Positions 11,594-23,447 of a stretch of 64,000 bases of DNA are shown in pieces. This DNA comes from Drechslerella dactyloides. Taxonomy: Eukaryota; Ascomycota; Orbiliomycetes; Orbiliales; Orbiliaceae. A model generated the notes under the pieces. The model searched no databases. It was not told the origin of the DNA and saw nothing but the letters and a program-made list of their open reading frames with translations. The translations under genes were made by a program, and so were the position numbers. Position 1 is the first letter of the stretch; every line of letters starts with the position of its first letter. The DNA is taken from NCBI GenBank assembly GCA_020064725.1, contig JAGTWJ010000002.1, positions 1,178,001 through 1,242,000 on the forward strand. Direction: 5' to 3'.

Positions 11594-12048
11594 TGGGATT
11601 TAGTGGGGCGGCGATATCAAGATGGATAAGGGAGGGCGGTGTCGGACGTTTAGACACGGACCTGATTCTCGCGCATTCAGAATGAGCAGAAGGACAAATG
11701 ACGAAAGGCACTAGTTTGTGAGGAGGCATACTCGTCCAGATCAGAGATCATGCGGAATACTATTTGTCTAGACATTCGATAGATTCCAAGTGCCATGAAT
11801 CAAAGGCTTTAGTGGGAATATAAAATGCAAAATATCATTGAAGATACCGACTTCCTAACGTCCTTGACTGAGCACAAAGAGAGAAAGCAGCAAATAAACA
11901 AAATCTCATCCATGGCGTAAGCAGTTTAAAATGTCGTTTACCCAAGTCTTGCGTCCCTCAACCCACGGGATATCCAACTTTCATGACCGCTCTTCTACAC
12001 CCCGCCATCTGGGTGCTGCAGCATCTCGGACGTCCATCCGCCATTCCA
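11594..12048. other. Convergent 3' intergenic region
   Basis: The 3' flanks of two genes that point toward each other. It is AT-rich around 11810-11930 and no gene is seen. Confidence 0.5.
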
Positions 12049-12513
12049 TCACGTAGCATGCTTCACCGTCCCGAACGGCTCCGCCCGCACCTTTGTCCAA
12101 TCGATCTCCCCGTCCATCTTCTCATCCACGAGCCCGCACACCAATACGTTGTCCCCCCGGATCAGGTATAGCCCATGCTCGACAATCTCGCTCGGCGTCG
12201 TCGACACGTCCGCGTCAAGCGGCTGGAAGATGCGTTCGCGAGTATGCTGTAATATTAAATTTGTAGTCTGGTCGTGGCCGAGAAGGGTGCCCTATGGTGG
12301 AATCTTAGGGTGTGTTCAATATTTAATTAAAGTTTTTGTGGTTGTTGGAGGAGAGGGGATAGTGAGTAAGACTTACGATGAGCGTCCGGCCGTCCGAGGT
12401 GATTACGGTTACGGTTTCTAGAACGTGTGAACGCGTTAGATATGGATTCTGAGGGTGGAATGGTAGAAGGAAATAGGGAACGTACTGTCGATATAGGCGG
12501 TGAGCTGTGACAT
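12049..12513 (-). CDS. LSM8: U6 snRNA-associated Sm-like protein LSm8
   Basis: A subunit of the nuclear Lsm2-8 ring, which binds the 3' oligo-U of U6 snRNA and is needed for splicing. Exons on this strand are 12486-12513, 12377-12417 and 12049-12291, giving 103 residues. The Sm1 motif reads KTVTVITSDGRTLIGTLLGHD and the Sm2 motif reads GLYLIRGDNVLVCGLVDEK, in which RGDNV is the LSm8-typical form. The start MSQLTAYID is characteristic of fungal LSm8. The introns begin GTACGT and GTAAGT and end AG. The length matches the family. The gene is head-to-head with EMP24, with 471 bp between the two ATGs. Confidence 0.96.
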
Positions 12514-12984
12514 TGCTGCGGATCCTTCCCGATGAAACGGATGGGGAGTCCGGCACGTAGACACGCGAAAGACCGTGCGAGCTCCGAGGAGGCGGACTCG
12601 ACGAGAGAAACGAAAGACGCAAGCCTGCTCGCCCGCTGCTGTCGATTCAATTGATCGAGATGGCTGTGACGGTGAAGCAAGCCCGCTGCGGTGTCGGCTG
12701 TCAACTGGAACTGTGGTGGTTGATGTCCGGGCTGAGTTTGTGCGGCTTAAGCCTCATTGGCAGCTGCTCGCTTGTGGCAGGCGTTTTGCACGTTTAGCTC
12801 CAAGCTGGCTACTTCTGCTTCTCCTGGCGACGGAACGTACGAAACACTACGCTCACGATCACGAACCATCCCCACGACCATCGATCGATTGCCCCACGCG
12901 GCCGGCTGACGACTTACCATCGGCTTGCTCTATCACGGGAGAAGCATCGTATATCCGACCGTGCACAGATACCCCGCGAACGCA
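12514..12984. promoter_or_regulatory. Shared divergent promoter region of LSM8 and EMP24
   Basis: Only 471 bp separate the two start codons. The sequence is GC-rich with no clear TATA box, as expected for two housekeeping genes. Open frames through it on the plus strand have no family signal. Confidence 0.55.
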
Positions 12985-13743
12985 ATGCGGTCGTTACAAG
13001 CCGTCACGGCGGCGTTTCTGTCCGTCGCCTCCCTCGTCACCGCGCATAACATCCAATTGAACGCCCACTCGCGCGAGTGCTTCCATGAGAACTTGCACAA
13101 GGACGACAAGATGACCGTCACCTTCCAGGTTGGCGACCGCGAGTTTGGCGGCGCGGGTAACCTCGATATCGACTTTTGGGTGCGTCCACATAAGCCTATA
13201 TCCAGCCACCACCCGCCCATCCATCCATCCCGCGTCCCTCCCTCCACATTATCACGCACACATTCATCCTCAGGCCGTATTTCCACCTTCATACTCTAGC
13301 TAACGCTAATTACCCACCGTTGCGTATAGATCCAAGACCCCTCTGGCGCCCTCCGCATCAACGAGCCCCACACCTCTGTCGGCGACCACTCCTTCACCGC
13401 CCACGAAGACGGCAAATACACCTACTGCTTCTCCAACGAAGGCTCCTCCGTCTCCTCGAAGGAAGTCTCCTTCAACGTGCACGGCATCGTCTACGTGGCT
13501 GAGGAAGAGCACCCCTCAGACCCGCTCGAGAAGGAGGTGCGCACGCTCGGCGAGCTGCTGGCCCAGGTCAAGGACGAGCAGGAGTACATCGTCATCCGCG
13601 AGCGGGTGCACCGCAACACGGCCGAGAGCACGAACGACAGGATCAAGTACTGGAGCGTCTTTCAGCTCTTCGTGCTGGTTGGCAATTGTGTCTTCCAGGT
13701 GTTCTATCTCAAGCGGTTCTTCGAGATCAAAAGGGTGGTATAG
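12985..13743 (+). CDS. EMP24: p24 family cargo receptor Emp24 (COPII vesicle)
   Basis: A type I membrane protein that cycles between ER and Golgi and helps load GPI-anchored and other cargo into COPII vesicles. Exons are 12985-13179 and 13330-13743, giving 202 residues. Visible parts in order: a signal peptide (to about residue 20, ending in VTAHNI), a GOLD domain with a conserved Cys pair (RECFHEN and YTYCFS), a heptad-like coiled-coil segment, a membrane segment near the end (FQLFVLVGNCVFQVFYL), and a short tail KRFFEIKRVV carrying the FF and VV sorting signals of the p24-beta subfamily. An ATG 20 codons upstream (12925) is in frame but would bury the signal peptide, so 12985 is preferred. 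Confidence 0.95.
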
Positions 13744-14428
13744 GCATTTTGGATCATCTTTCTTAAGCGGCGGTGTAAGTAATATATGTACTTTGCAGCG
13801 TGCATGGGGGTGATGCATAATGAGACTTTGGTGTGCATGTGCAGTATATAATCAAGTATTTGCAGGTCAAGCTGTAGACCTGACTCGCTACGTCGGCGAC
13901 ATGGTGGTAGACATGGCCCGTGATGATGTTGAGAGGCAACGGTCGCTTCTAGCTATCGATGAATCGGCGGACTCCATGGACATATTTGATGTACATTATT
14001 CCATCATTTGGTTGTGATCTCACATTTGTATGAAAATCTTCTCCGGCACGTAATCAGCAGGATGCAACGTGCCGTGGACTTGTATACGAATTTCATATGA
14101 TATAAATAGGAAGAAAATAGCTGATTCCAGGATCCTGGTCTGTAAGAACCAGCACTCAGCACCGTCCTTAGCCGTGGATGTGGGGCAGCTTGATTAGCTC
14201 TGAAGCCATAATATCTCGCCATAATATAGTACAAGACGTATGGAAGGATGCACAGACGTGATGTGGGAGCAAACGATTCAAGATATTCGCCAAAGACAGA
14301 CATATTCGCTTTCGTAAAGGTTGGTTTCATGTGAAGATAGTAGCACCTAACGCTTTCTCGACTTTCATGCGGGAATAATGACAATGTGAGTGCGATTTTA
14401 GTAGATGCAATGCTCGTTAGGGTAGAAT
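13744..14428. other. Convergent 3' intergenic region
   Basis: A 0.7-kb stretch between the ends of EMP24 and MOB2. No gene is supported; one small plus-strand frame at 13820 has no family signal. Confidence 0.5.
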
Positions 14429-15766
14429 TCAAATAGGCTGCTGCTTAAGTCCCTGGAAAATCCCCTTCTCCTCAAAGGAGTCGAGCAGTGGCTGGAGTGG
14501 CTCAAGGTCACGTTTGTCGAGGAGCTCAAACTCCTGCATTCACACCTGTTAGTAACTGTTTTTCTTCGATGTCGTTGAAAGGTAGAGTGGGGTCTTACCT
14601 TCGAGAACATGATGAAATGAGCAAAGAACGAGTTCAAATGTGCTTCAAGGCTCAGATGAACAATCTTGTCGAAATGGGTGTGGTAGATGTGGGCAAATAC
14701 ACGGAACATTTGCTTGAAGATCGACTGGCAGCTACCGAAAAAGCCGATCGGGAAGCCTGCTTCCTTGCCAATCCAGTTCTGTCCGACTTGGCCGGAAGCT
14801 TGTGGGGACGCAATGATTTGAGTCCCGGTAGCGGTTATGGCGTTCGATGGACGGGTAGGGAACACCGATTCATCCGTCAACCGGTTGTTGATCCAAGTGA
14901 GGACATACTCAATGTATTGAGCAGCAGGGAGGGGACGAGGTTTACGATCGGCCGATAACCAGTAGTAATCCGTGCTACTTCGTGTTAGCAGACATCATCA
15001 ACCATGAGAAGTCGAACAATGCTCTTACCCAGGTCCGGCTGACATGGATTTGCAGTGTTGGCAGAATTCGAAGATGACCCCGAAGAAGAGCTTGAGGAAT
15101 TCATAAAATTCGAAGGCTATGATCTCGGAATTAGTGTCTGTAGATGTCACTCTGTTGGCGGGAACGGTTATGACATACTATTGAGGGCAATCCACTCTCC
15201 CTTGTCAACGTGCTTTGGCAGTACGACAATTGTCTTGAAGTTGCCCTTCAATAAATGAGAATTGACGTACGGCTTGCACATGAAGAGAGGGCGAGCGATT
15301 CCGTGGGTAATCGGACGCGTGACGACCGAACTAGTGCTAGAGCCCGGGGTGCCGGTACCGCTGGGGCTGCCGAACGAGCCGGTGGAACCAGGCATCGTGG
15401 GCAGCGGAGGCGCCTTACCACCTTTATTCCTCTTATCATTTTGGTTGAACTTGCGCCTAGATGTAGAAAAGACAGATGAGAAACCGGCTGACAGTGAAGT
15501 AATCGATTCAGCAAGAGCAGCAGGGGGGGATGAAACGCACAACATGTGCAGCATTTTGGAAAACATGGGGACCATTGGTGACCCAATGCTCGAGATGTTC
15601 CTCGGCGGCAGAAGAGTGGATGAGGAGGTAAAATGGAGAACGGCGCATGGTTGGATAATCAGAGAGTTGAAAATAGGGGAGGGAAGAGGGAGAAAACGAA
15701 GGCATTATCGTGATGTATGTAACATTTCGGAATGTTTACATACCCAATACTATTGAAGAAGGACAT
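14429..15766 (-). CDS. MOB2: Mob2-type kinase activator
   Basis: An activator subunit of NDR/LATS-type kinases (Cbk1/COT-1 partner in the RAM/MOR pathway), which controls polarity and cell separation. Exons on this strand are 15744-15766, 15179-15456, 15029-15116, 14599-14974 and 14429-14533, total 870 nt, 289 residues. It starts MSFFNSIGRKFNQNDKR, followed by a Gly/Ser/Thr/Pro linker. The Mob fold is clear: VKG-like NFKTIVVLPKHVDKGEW, FEFYEFLKLFFGVI, EFCQHCKSMSAGP with the zinc-ligand cysteines, and RVFAHIYHTHFDKI with the zinc-ligand histidines. About 25 residues (TATGTQIIASPQASGQVGQ region) sit between VFPTRPS and KEAGFP and look like an insert relative to Mob1. All introns are GT-AG. Confidence 0.9.
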
Positions 15767-16798
15767 AGTTTCTTCGGCGGCGACTTAAAATACCCGATGA
15801 GCAAAAGCCTAGACTGCCAAGATTCCGGAATGCTTGTACCGGGGTGTGCTTGTAGATCTAATGCACGCAGATAGTGGCACTGGTTATCAGCTGGTATTGC
15901 TGAAGTCCGAATCCAAGCGGATGGTGAACTTGAGGCTTCTACCAGTGGCTGAGGCGGTGACCAAGAGGAGCTTCTGGATGGAGAGGAGCGGAGGGTAGTG
16001 GCGTGGAGACCCAAAGAATGCGTTTAGACGAGTATCCGAGAATCGGAAGCCTGTAATGAACCGATCGGATGGCGACACCGTTCCTGGTCACGCTCTATAC
16101 TATATACTTCTTGATGGATGGTAGCTGTACAGCTGTGACTGGTAGCCCCTCTGGTGATAGTCCGTTAGCATCTGCTTTACGTGTACAGCTTCAGAGATGA
16201 GAGGGAAGTAGCAGGTCCTTCAGGTAGAAGCTTTGAATACAATTGCTAGGCTGGACAGAGAAACAGAAAGAGTAGCTTGGAGATTCTGCTTACTGGAGCT
16301 TTGCCCGAGCTTTACCGCGGATTGTTCAGGCAGATAGAAGTGAAGGCGTGGCTAATATCTCCTCGCTGGTCCGCAGCTCTCCCCGCCGGCCTGGAAACAG
16401 CAATGAGAGGAGTTATCGAGAGCGGGAAAACGAGAGGCGAGCTGGATGCGACGAGGGGAGGATGCGATTGTGGCCGGTCGCTACACGGAAGCGGAATGAT
16501 AGTGATGGCGGTAGGTGATGGTGGGTGATGATGGTGATGCAGGCGCAGGGTGTCGTCGGGCAGCTCTGAGGAGCAGCACGCTCACTATCACTGGCCCCTT
16601 TCTTGGTGGTGGCTCGTCTGCGTTGCCCGCCAGTCTTGGCGCGGTGTCGCCAAACGCCGTTTACACTTGCCTCAACGACAAACCATCTCAGACTCGGTCT
16701 TCTTTGAGCCGCTCTTCTATTCTACATCATCGCCGTCTGTCTGGCTAGCTACATCTACTTGACAGGGCGATACTCACAACAGGACTATATCCGCAACA
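15767..16798. promoter_or_regulatory. Divergent promoter region of MOB2 and LEO1
   Basis: A 1.0-kb region between two outward-facing genes. It contains CT-rich and GC-rich patches and a small plus-strand frame with no family signal. No specific factor site is claimed. Confidence 0.45.
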
Positions 16799-18580
16799 AT
16801 GTCGTCCTCTCCAATGTCAGGTACGCGTCTTTCCACGGCTTGTCGCGCAATATCAGGGTGGCTAACGGCTTTCTATAGATCTCTCGGACCGGCCACCGCC
16901 CCGGCGACGAGCAGTCGCCTCGGACGACGACGATGATCTTCGCTCGGACACTCCGCCTGCAAAGCCCGCTGCTGAGCCACCTCTCGACGAAATGTTCGAT
17001 GATGACGACGACGACGATGCACCGAAGCAACGTTCGCGACGCCAGGCCTCGCCAAAAGATAGCGACGATGGCCTGCAAGACGATGACGATGACGACCTGG
17101 GGGACGATCTCTTTGGTGACGGCAGCGAGCCGGAGGCAGGCGGTGCTAAGCCAAAGTATGAACTCGATCTATGCAATGATAAGACGAAAAGCTGGAGACA
17201 ATCGTCTAACATTGGGGATGCAGGGTTCGGACACTCGATGACGAAGAGCTCGATTCTGGTGACGAACTTGACGCGGACCCGCGTCGACGCGTTCGCGATG
17301 GACTTGACGATGAGATGATGAGCGAGGATGGACGCGACGAGACGTCTTACGAGGTTGACATAGGTCTACACAAGCTTCCTCAACCGTCAGACGATCAGGT
17401 TAGTTCGCAGCCTCCAGTCAGCGCACCAGTCAAAAATCTTTACTAAACTGGGTTGTGTGGCTTCTCTATACAGGTCTATCTCCTCAAAATCCCACAGTTC
17501 ATATCCATAGCCCCTCAGATATTCAAGCCGGAGAAATTCGAAGCTCCGAAACTCCCACCTGATGCTGCTATCACCCCCTACACTTTCGCGACAACCGCCA
17601 TAAGATGGCGTCGGTCCCCAGCAGACCCGTCGAAACTCGAATCCAACAGCCGAATAATCCAATGGAACGACGGCAGCTTCTCGTTACAAATCGGCAGCTC
17701 AAAAGAGGGCCTCTACGACCTACCCACGAATATGCTGGTACCCCCAGACGATGTCGAGTACAATCCAGCTCACGATAGCTTCACATTCCTGGCTGAGCCG
17801 CTGGCAAACTCGCGCCTCGTCAGATTCTTCACACATGCAACACAGGGAATGGGTGTCGTCCCGGCCAGCGACAGCATCATCACGGACGACATAAAGCAGA
17901 TGGTCGCAGCACGTTACAAGGCAACGCAGAAGAGACGGGGCGAAGAGACCCCCAAGCAAATGGAACTTCTGTATAAAATCGAGGATCCAGAGCGGGCAAG
18001 ACGCGAGGCGGAGGCAGCAGAGAAGGAGATTGAGAAGTCGAGAAAGAAGATTGAGGCGCAGCGGAACAAGGAGGTCGAGTCAGCGGGTGCCAATGGTTAC
18101 CGGAGACGGTATAGGCGCGACCAGGCTCTCACGCTTGACGAGCTCGAGGAGGGCGGTCGCGAGCGTTCGAGGGCGGGTGGTGGCGGCTACAAAGGGAAGA
18201 AGGTACATGAGGATGAATACGACGAAGACGACGGTTTCGTGGAGGCCGATCCGGCAAGTGACGAGGAGGAAGAAGAAATCGACGACTCGGATGAAGAAGA
18301 AGAGTATGAAAGCAGCAGGAGAAGGGAGAAGAAGAAGAAACACAAGAGCAAGTCAAAGAGGCGGGAGGAAGAAGACGACGACGACGAGCCGCTGGCGGAG
18401 TTTACGGACGGGGAGGACGAAGATGACGAGCCGCGTGAACGAGCCAAGTCGCCGAGCAAGCCAAAGGCGCGGTCAGCATCCGAAGCCGGGGATGAGGATG
18501 ACGAAGAAGAGGGCGAGTTATCCAGGGCCCCGGAGAGAAAGCGAAGGCGACTGGTGATGGAGGACAGCGAAGAAGAATGA
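16799..18580 (+). CDS. LEO1: PAF1 complex subunit Leo1
   Basis: A subunit of the RNA polymerase II-associated PAF1 complex, which supports elongation and histone modification. Exons are 16799-16820, 16879-17155, 17224-17398 and 17474-18580, total 1581 nt, 526 residues. The N-terminal third is highly acidic (long Asp runs near residues 56-110). The Leo1 core begins VYLLKIPQFISIAPQIFKP and includes NSRIIQWNDGSFSLQIG and AEPLANSRLVRFFTHATQG. The C-terminal third is an alternating acidic/basic low-complexity tail ending in EDSEEE, as in other Leo1 proteins. The first exon is only 22 nt (MSSSPMS). Introns begin GTACGC, GTATGA and GTTAGT and all end AG. It is the clearest match among the larger genes here. 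Confidence 0.95.
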
Positions 18581-19285
18581 TCCTTCTCTCGCGCGTTTTA
18601 TCTCGACAAGCATATTTCATTTATCGGAGCATCTCATCCTGGTCCCGTTCAGGTACACCCGCCTTATGTGATTCACCCTCCCCCTGCTCCCTCATCTAAT
18701 TCAATTTGCACGCGGCGCCATGCACGGTTGGTTGGCGGAGAATGCCCGCACGCGATACCGTACGTGAGACGGTTCTAGACGGAACGCACCTGTATGATAT
18801 GTAGTTTTATATCTCGCATGACGAAGGCAATACGACTTATCAGCCAACTGATCGGTAATGGCCCGTGCCAGCCGCGCCCCGCTGAAACAGCGCGACTCTA
18901 GATCTCAGCTTGAAACCCGTCGTGCATGGCGACCTCCCTCGCTTGTGCACCGCGCGCCCGCTCCGCAGCCAATTACAGCGCGCTCAGCGGCAGCGGAGAG
19001 TGCTGGGATGGCCTGGCCGGCCAAGGTACCAGCCCGTGCGGCCGGCGCATGAAACCGGAGCCTGGGCCTTTAAATACTCATCTTCTTCGTATCAGCGAGT
19101 AAGTCAGTCCTGAGTAAGTAGGTGAGTTAAGTGGCAGGTGAGCGAGGCCGCCGGATCGATCGATTGCTGGCTAGCTCGGACTCGTGTATACTATATAAAA
19201 CCACGTGTATCGACATCAACGTCTCGAAGCTTTAGCCTCAGCGGCGGCGGGCGCCATCGCCATCACCAACATCCTATCATCCGCA
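18581..19285. other. Intergenic region with promoter of the second F-box gene
   Basis: 3' flank of LEO1, then a GC-rich block near 18840-19060, then the TATA box of the next gene at 19192. No other gene is supported. Confidence 0.5.
19192..19200 (+). promoter_or_regulatory. TATA box that decides the start of the second F-box gene
   Basis: TATATAAAA ends only 4 bp before an in-frame ATG at 19205. That ATG would lie before the expected transcription start, so the second ATG at 19286 is the better start codon. Confidence 0.55.
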
Positions 19286-20338
19286 ATGGCGAGACCATCC
19301 TTTCGCCGCATCCCGCCTCCTCCGCTGCCTCCTCCAACCTGCAGCCTCCCGCCGATACCTGTCGCTACTAGCTCGGCCGTGGACACCAACAGCAGCGCGA
19401 ACGGGAACCCCAACCTCGCAAGCTCAAGCGCAGCTAGCGCCAAGCAGGCCACGTCCCTGCTCTCGCTCCCCATCGAGCTGCACGAGGAAATCTTCAGCTA
19501 TCTCGACCTCGCCTGGCAGGACCACTTCCGCCTGGCTACCATCCACCCAGCATGGGCCGCCATCCTGCAGAGCGACCGCTGGCGCAACATGCGCTACGGA
19601 CCCGCCAACACCAAGACCAAGCTCACGCAGTCCCAGACCCCGGTCTACCCGTTCTACAAGTACGACTACCCGTTCGAGGGCTGCTTCCGCAAGCCGCGAC
19701 GGGAGCTCTTCATGGTGCATAAGCTGCTGCAGACGCAGTGTCTCCGGTTCGCGGTGCACCGGACGGGAAAACTCATGCTGGACCTGCGTCCGCTGCGGTC
19801 GGACTGGGAGATCGGTGGGGACGCCATCGATGACCGCGAATGCATGCTGGACATCAGCTTGTCGCCGCTGCTCTTGTCCGATCCCGTGTTTCTGGAGAAG
19901 GAGGCCGGCGTGGAGGAGCTCGTCCAGGTCGAGCGGCAGACGTGGCGGGTGGCTTTCGACATCGCGGGGGAAGGTCGCCGGCGGTCGGGGTCGAAGACCA
20001 AGATTACGATCCCGCAGATAGAGTGGGACCATGACGACTACGAAAAGCACGGCAGCTTCTGGAGTCTGCTGGGGTGCATCAAGACGCACCTGCTCAAGCA
20101 TGTGTTTGTGCTCGAGCCCGCGAACGAAGACCCGGCGGGCGAACAGCTGCCCGAGAACTCGGCCGTGGGGCACTGCGAGATTTACCTGTACGGCTACTCC
20201 ATGGACCCGGCGACGATATTCGCGAGGGTGATATTGGAACGGGAACGGCACGATGTGTGGCAGAAGTTGAAGGGCATTGGCGGATTGGCAGGATCGTTGA
20301 AAGGTCTCGCGAAGGACATCAAGGCGTCTTATTTCTAG
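19286..20338 (+). CDS. F-box protein
   Basis: A single-exon gene for 350 residues from the ATG at 19286; an in-frame ATG at 19205 would add 27 residues but sits almost on the TATA box. A Pro/Ser/Ala-rich N-terminal region precedes the F-box (LLSLPIELHEEIFSYLDLAW, then FRLATIHPAW), which should bind Skp1 in an SCF ubiquitin ligase. The rest carries no repeat domain that I recognise; it contains hydrophobic strand-like segments and a conserved-looking CFRKPRRELF. Codon third positions are very GC-rich, which gives long antisense open frames that are shadows. The substrate is unknown. Its overall plan resembles the F-box gene at 10589. Confidence 0.85.
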   Translation: MARPSFRRIPPPPLPPPTCSLPPIPVATSSAVDTNSSANGNPNLASSSAASAKQATSLLSLPIELHEEIFSYLDLAWQDHFRLATIHPAWAAILQSDRWRNMRYGPANTKTKLTQSQTPVYPFYKYDYPFEGCFRKPRRELFMVHKLLQTQCLRFAVHRTGKLMLDLRPLRSDWEIGGDAIDDRECMLDISLSPLLLSDPVFLEKEAGVEELVQVERQTWRVAFDIAGEGRRRSGSKTKITIPQIEWDHDDYEKHGSFWSLLGCIKTHLLKHVFVLEPANEDPAGEQLPENSAVGHCEIYLYGYSMDPATIFARVILERERHDVWQKLKGIGGLAGSLKGLAKDIKASYF

Positions 20339-20876
20339 GATGGGCTTGTTGTCCCGCTATACAGTCTCGGGTTAGACGTCAATTATCATATATATTCTTT
20401 TGAACAACTGTTGGAGTCAATGCAAGCGCGATACAATGCTCGTGCTCGTGCAGTGGTCAGACTACTGCGTGCACAACTCGGGTGGTCTCGTTTATTCTGC
20501 GGTATATACATGCTGGCGTAGATGGCAATGTCTATAAACACTGGATTCTAAGGAGGCGCGCTGTATCTAATATCATGTTATACGTACCAACTATGGCCAT
20601 GCGTCGAGCCCACAAAGATATACCAATTGAGATCGTTGTAAGGGGGATATAGGAGAGATCAAGTTTGAAGACCAGGTGCTAAAGATGTAGAAGCAGGCAT
20701 ATCGAAATAAATCTAAGCTAACAATTAAGAAGCGCCAAACTGACTACCCGAATCCTATAAGCTGCCCCTCCACATTACGATATAGTTTATCAAGGCAGCT
20801 GAAAAAAGTACGCACATGCAACAACAATAAAAGTAAGAGAAGAAAGAATACACTAAACCGCCCGCCCACACACCCG
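20339..20876. other. Convergent 3' intergenic region
   Basis: An AT-rich 0.5-kb stretch between convergent genes, presumably holding both polyadenylation regions. No gene is seen. Confidence 0.5.
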
Positions 20877-23447
20877 CTACATAACCCGCTCCGCCAGCGA
20901 GATGCGATTCAGACTCTCCGTGACGCCAGGCTGCCGACTGGTATTCTCCAGCCGCTCGCGCTCATACGTGTGCAGCACCGCCTCCCAGTTCTGCCTGACT
21001 CTCGCCGGCAGACCGTCCCACAGCGCACCGACGCCGGGCTCCCCCATCCGTTTCCGCTCCTCCCACGCGTTCCGCAGAATCTTACCCAGCATCAACATGC
21101 CCCCGCCGTCCTTCTCCGGCGTCTGCAGCGCCCGGCCAACGTACGGCATCAGCACCTCGCCCAGCACGTCCTGGTCGACCTCCACGCCCTCCGCCCACTC
21201 TACCAACGGCGAGCAGATGGTCTCCGGGTCGGCGCCTTCGCTTTGCCGCAGGGCTTCGCCGCCGGCGAGTTTACCGACGTGGCTAGAAGGTATGTAATCC
21301 GCGCCGAAGAACGGCGCCCACAGATTCTGCTCGTGCAGCGCGAGCGTGCGGACGAGCTGCAGGTCGCCAAGATAGTATGCGCCGCGGCGGACCATGCAGA
21401 ATACGGCCATCCACAGCGCGTTCGTCCCGTCCACGTCGTCGGCGGGCAGCCATGCCGCGCCAGCCGCGTACTCTTCCGCCGCGGTGCGCAGGTCGCGCAT
21501 GTTGCCTGCGCTTGGGCCCTTTTTGCCCGTGCGGCTGTCGAGTTGCACGCGGTTCCATTGCAGGCCGATTTGGAGGTATGCCATGCCGCGGAAGATGTGG
21601 CCCATCGCGCGCGGGTAGCCCCAGTGCGGGACGTAGAGGTCCCAGTATCTGTCTGCGGTTTCGGGGGTCGGCGGGTCGATTTCGGGGATGGGGTTGGATT
21701 CGCAGGAGGAGACGAGCCAGTCGCCGAGGGATTTGATTTCTTCGATGATGGCGAGGGTTGGCGGGTCGGTGGTGTTGAAGAGCTTGATCAGGGCTTCGCC
21801 GAGGCGGATTTTGAGGCCGCGGAGGAATGTTTTCTACATGCTTGTTAGTAGGTGTGTATTCGCAGAACCATCCGAGAACAAGGCTTCAGGTTGGGATAGA
21901 TGGAGGGCGTACTTCGAGAGTGCGGCCGCGGACGTGCCCGGGGACGCTGGCGAAGACCCGCCTCGCCTCTTCGGTTAGGTCTACGGCGCGGCGGAAGTCG
22001 TCGACGGCAGGCGTCGAGCCGTTGGGCAGCCGGGGTTCTAGAAAGCCATCTTTGATAATGCCGTTCATGAATGCAGCGCCTGTAGATGATGATACGCATC
22101 TTTTCAGTATTCATACAGCTGGGATAGATCTTGCTAAAGGACATACGTATGCTCAGCTGGAGTGCCGGCCGGATGATATCCCAGCTGGCACCTTTATCCA
22201 GCCTGTTCTGGTACTCTGCTATTGTCTGCACGGGGTTCAGGTTATCGCCGATGGCGTTCCTCTGCTGCTGCTCGAGCATGTAGCACAGCTGCAGCTTCTC
22301 GAGGTCGCCTTCGCCAAAGTAGACGACTTTGAAATCTTCCATCGCTACAGAGGTAAGATCCGCGAGCGTCTGCAGCGGGCCTGAGATGCCGAACGCGCCA
22401 GGCGGGGCGTTCACCGCGGGTGGAAGATCGTGCTTCTGGAACTGCGACAGCTGCCGCAGTGCATCGGTATATTGTAGATCGGCGAGCCACAGGCGCCGCG
22501 ACGAGCTGGCGATGGGCGGCCATTCGCCAGGCGCTTCACCTTTTGTGAGGCGCCTGTCGATTTCACGAGCGATCAGTTTTGCAGGAGCATCGTTGACGGA
22601 CATGATCTAAACTCGACGCGGCGGGCGCCGTTAGCATGACGATTATCTCCGTGTTCGTCCATCCTTAGGCTATCGGCGGACAAAGCTCCTTCCAGTAAAG
22701 AGTGTAGCATGGCGATAGAAAGTGCGAAATACGGAGTGGACCGCGAAAGTGCAGTTATGACACAGCATAAACCCCATCTCGCGCCACCAGCTGAACGGAA
22801 GAAGCAAAATGCAAATGTCGTGGCGAAAAAGCAAGTGCACCACGCACGAGGACACATGCTTACAGAATCGTCGCCGAGCCGTCGGCGCTCACTGCGCTCC
22901 GCTATCGTCCTCTCGACGGCTGCGATCATCCTCGACAGGTCGGCCTTTACGGCCGGGTCGGTCTCGTTGTTCCGACCCTCCCAGTAGGCGTCTATAGCCT
23001 CGTCGAGGCGCTCGAGCACCTCGAGCACGTTGCCACGACGGCGATACGCCTTGCTCCATTTCGGATCGCACTGGACGGCACGGTCGGCGTCGGCCAGTGC
23101 CTGCTCCAGTTGTCCCAATTGGAGATATGTCGCAGAGCGGTTGGAGTAGAGCGCGGCAGAACGCGGGGTCAGCTGGAGGGCCTGCGAGTAGGACGCGAGG
23201 GCAGCCTGGAAGTCCCTATACGGAGGGCGAACGTGCGGACGCCCCGCCGCGCCTTTGCATTAGCTACGGGTGGATAAGCGCTTGGATACTCTCGAGAGGG
23301 ATAATGCGGAGCCACGCTGACGTACTGCTTCCCGAACTGGACGTTTCCTTGTGACTTGAGCGCGTCGCTTCGAGCAGCATTGGTGCTGCTGGCGGGCGAT
23401 GCTTGAATACCGCCGCCTGACGGCGACGACATGGAGGGTTGAAACAT
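20877..23447 (-). CDS. TPR-domain protein, fungal type
   Basis: A five-exon gene; exons on this strand are 23326-23447, 22864-23215, 22606-22147, 22079-21913 and 21833-20877, total 2058 nt, 685 residues. Near the N-terminus (about residues 28-145) are three tetratricopeptide repeats of the Hsp70/Hsp90 co-chaperone type, with ALYSNRSATYLQLGQLEQAL and WSKAYRRRGNVLEVL matching the canonical TPR pattern. The remaining 500 residues are mostly helical and carry no catalytic motif that I recognise; parts such as AMGHIFRGMAYLQIGLQWN look like degenerate further repeats. Fungal proteins with this plan are usually annotated only as TPR-domain proteins. All introns are GT-AG. The ATG at 23447 is the first in frame; a second Met is at residue 6. 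Confidence 0.82.

Noticed and set aside
12575..13060. 161-codon plus-strand frame between LSM8 and EMP24
   Set aside because: Overlaps the EMP24 start in another frame and spans the shared promoter; Arg/Pro-rich shadow.
19424..20251. 275-codon minus-strand frame opposite the second F-box gene
   Set aside because: Same composition effect; the plus strand has a TATA box and a clear F-box.
20970..21848. 292-codon plus-strand frame opposite the TPR gene
   Set aside because: Shadow of the GC-rich third positions of the minus-strand exon; the residue pattern is Arg/Val/His-rich with no domain.
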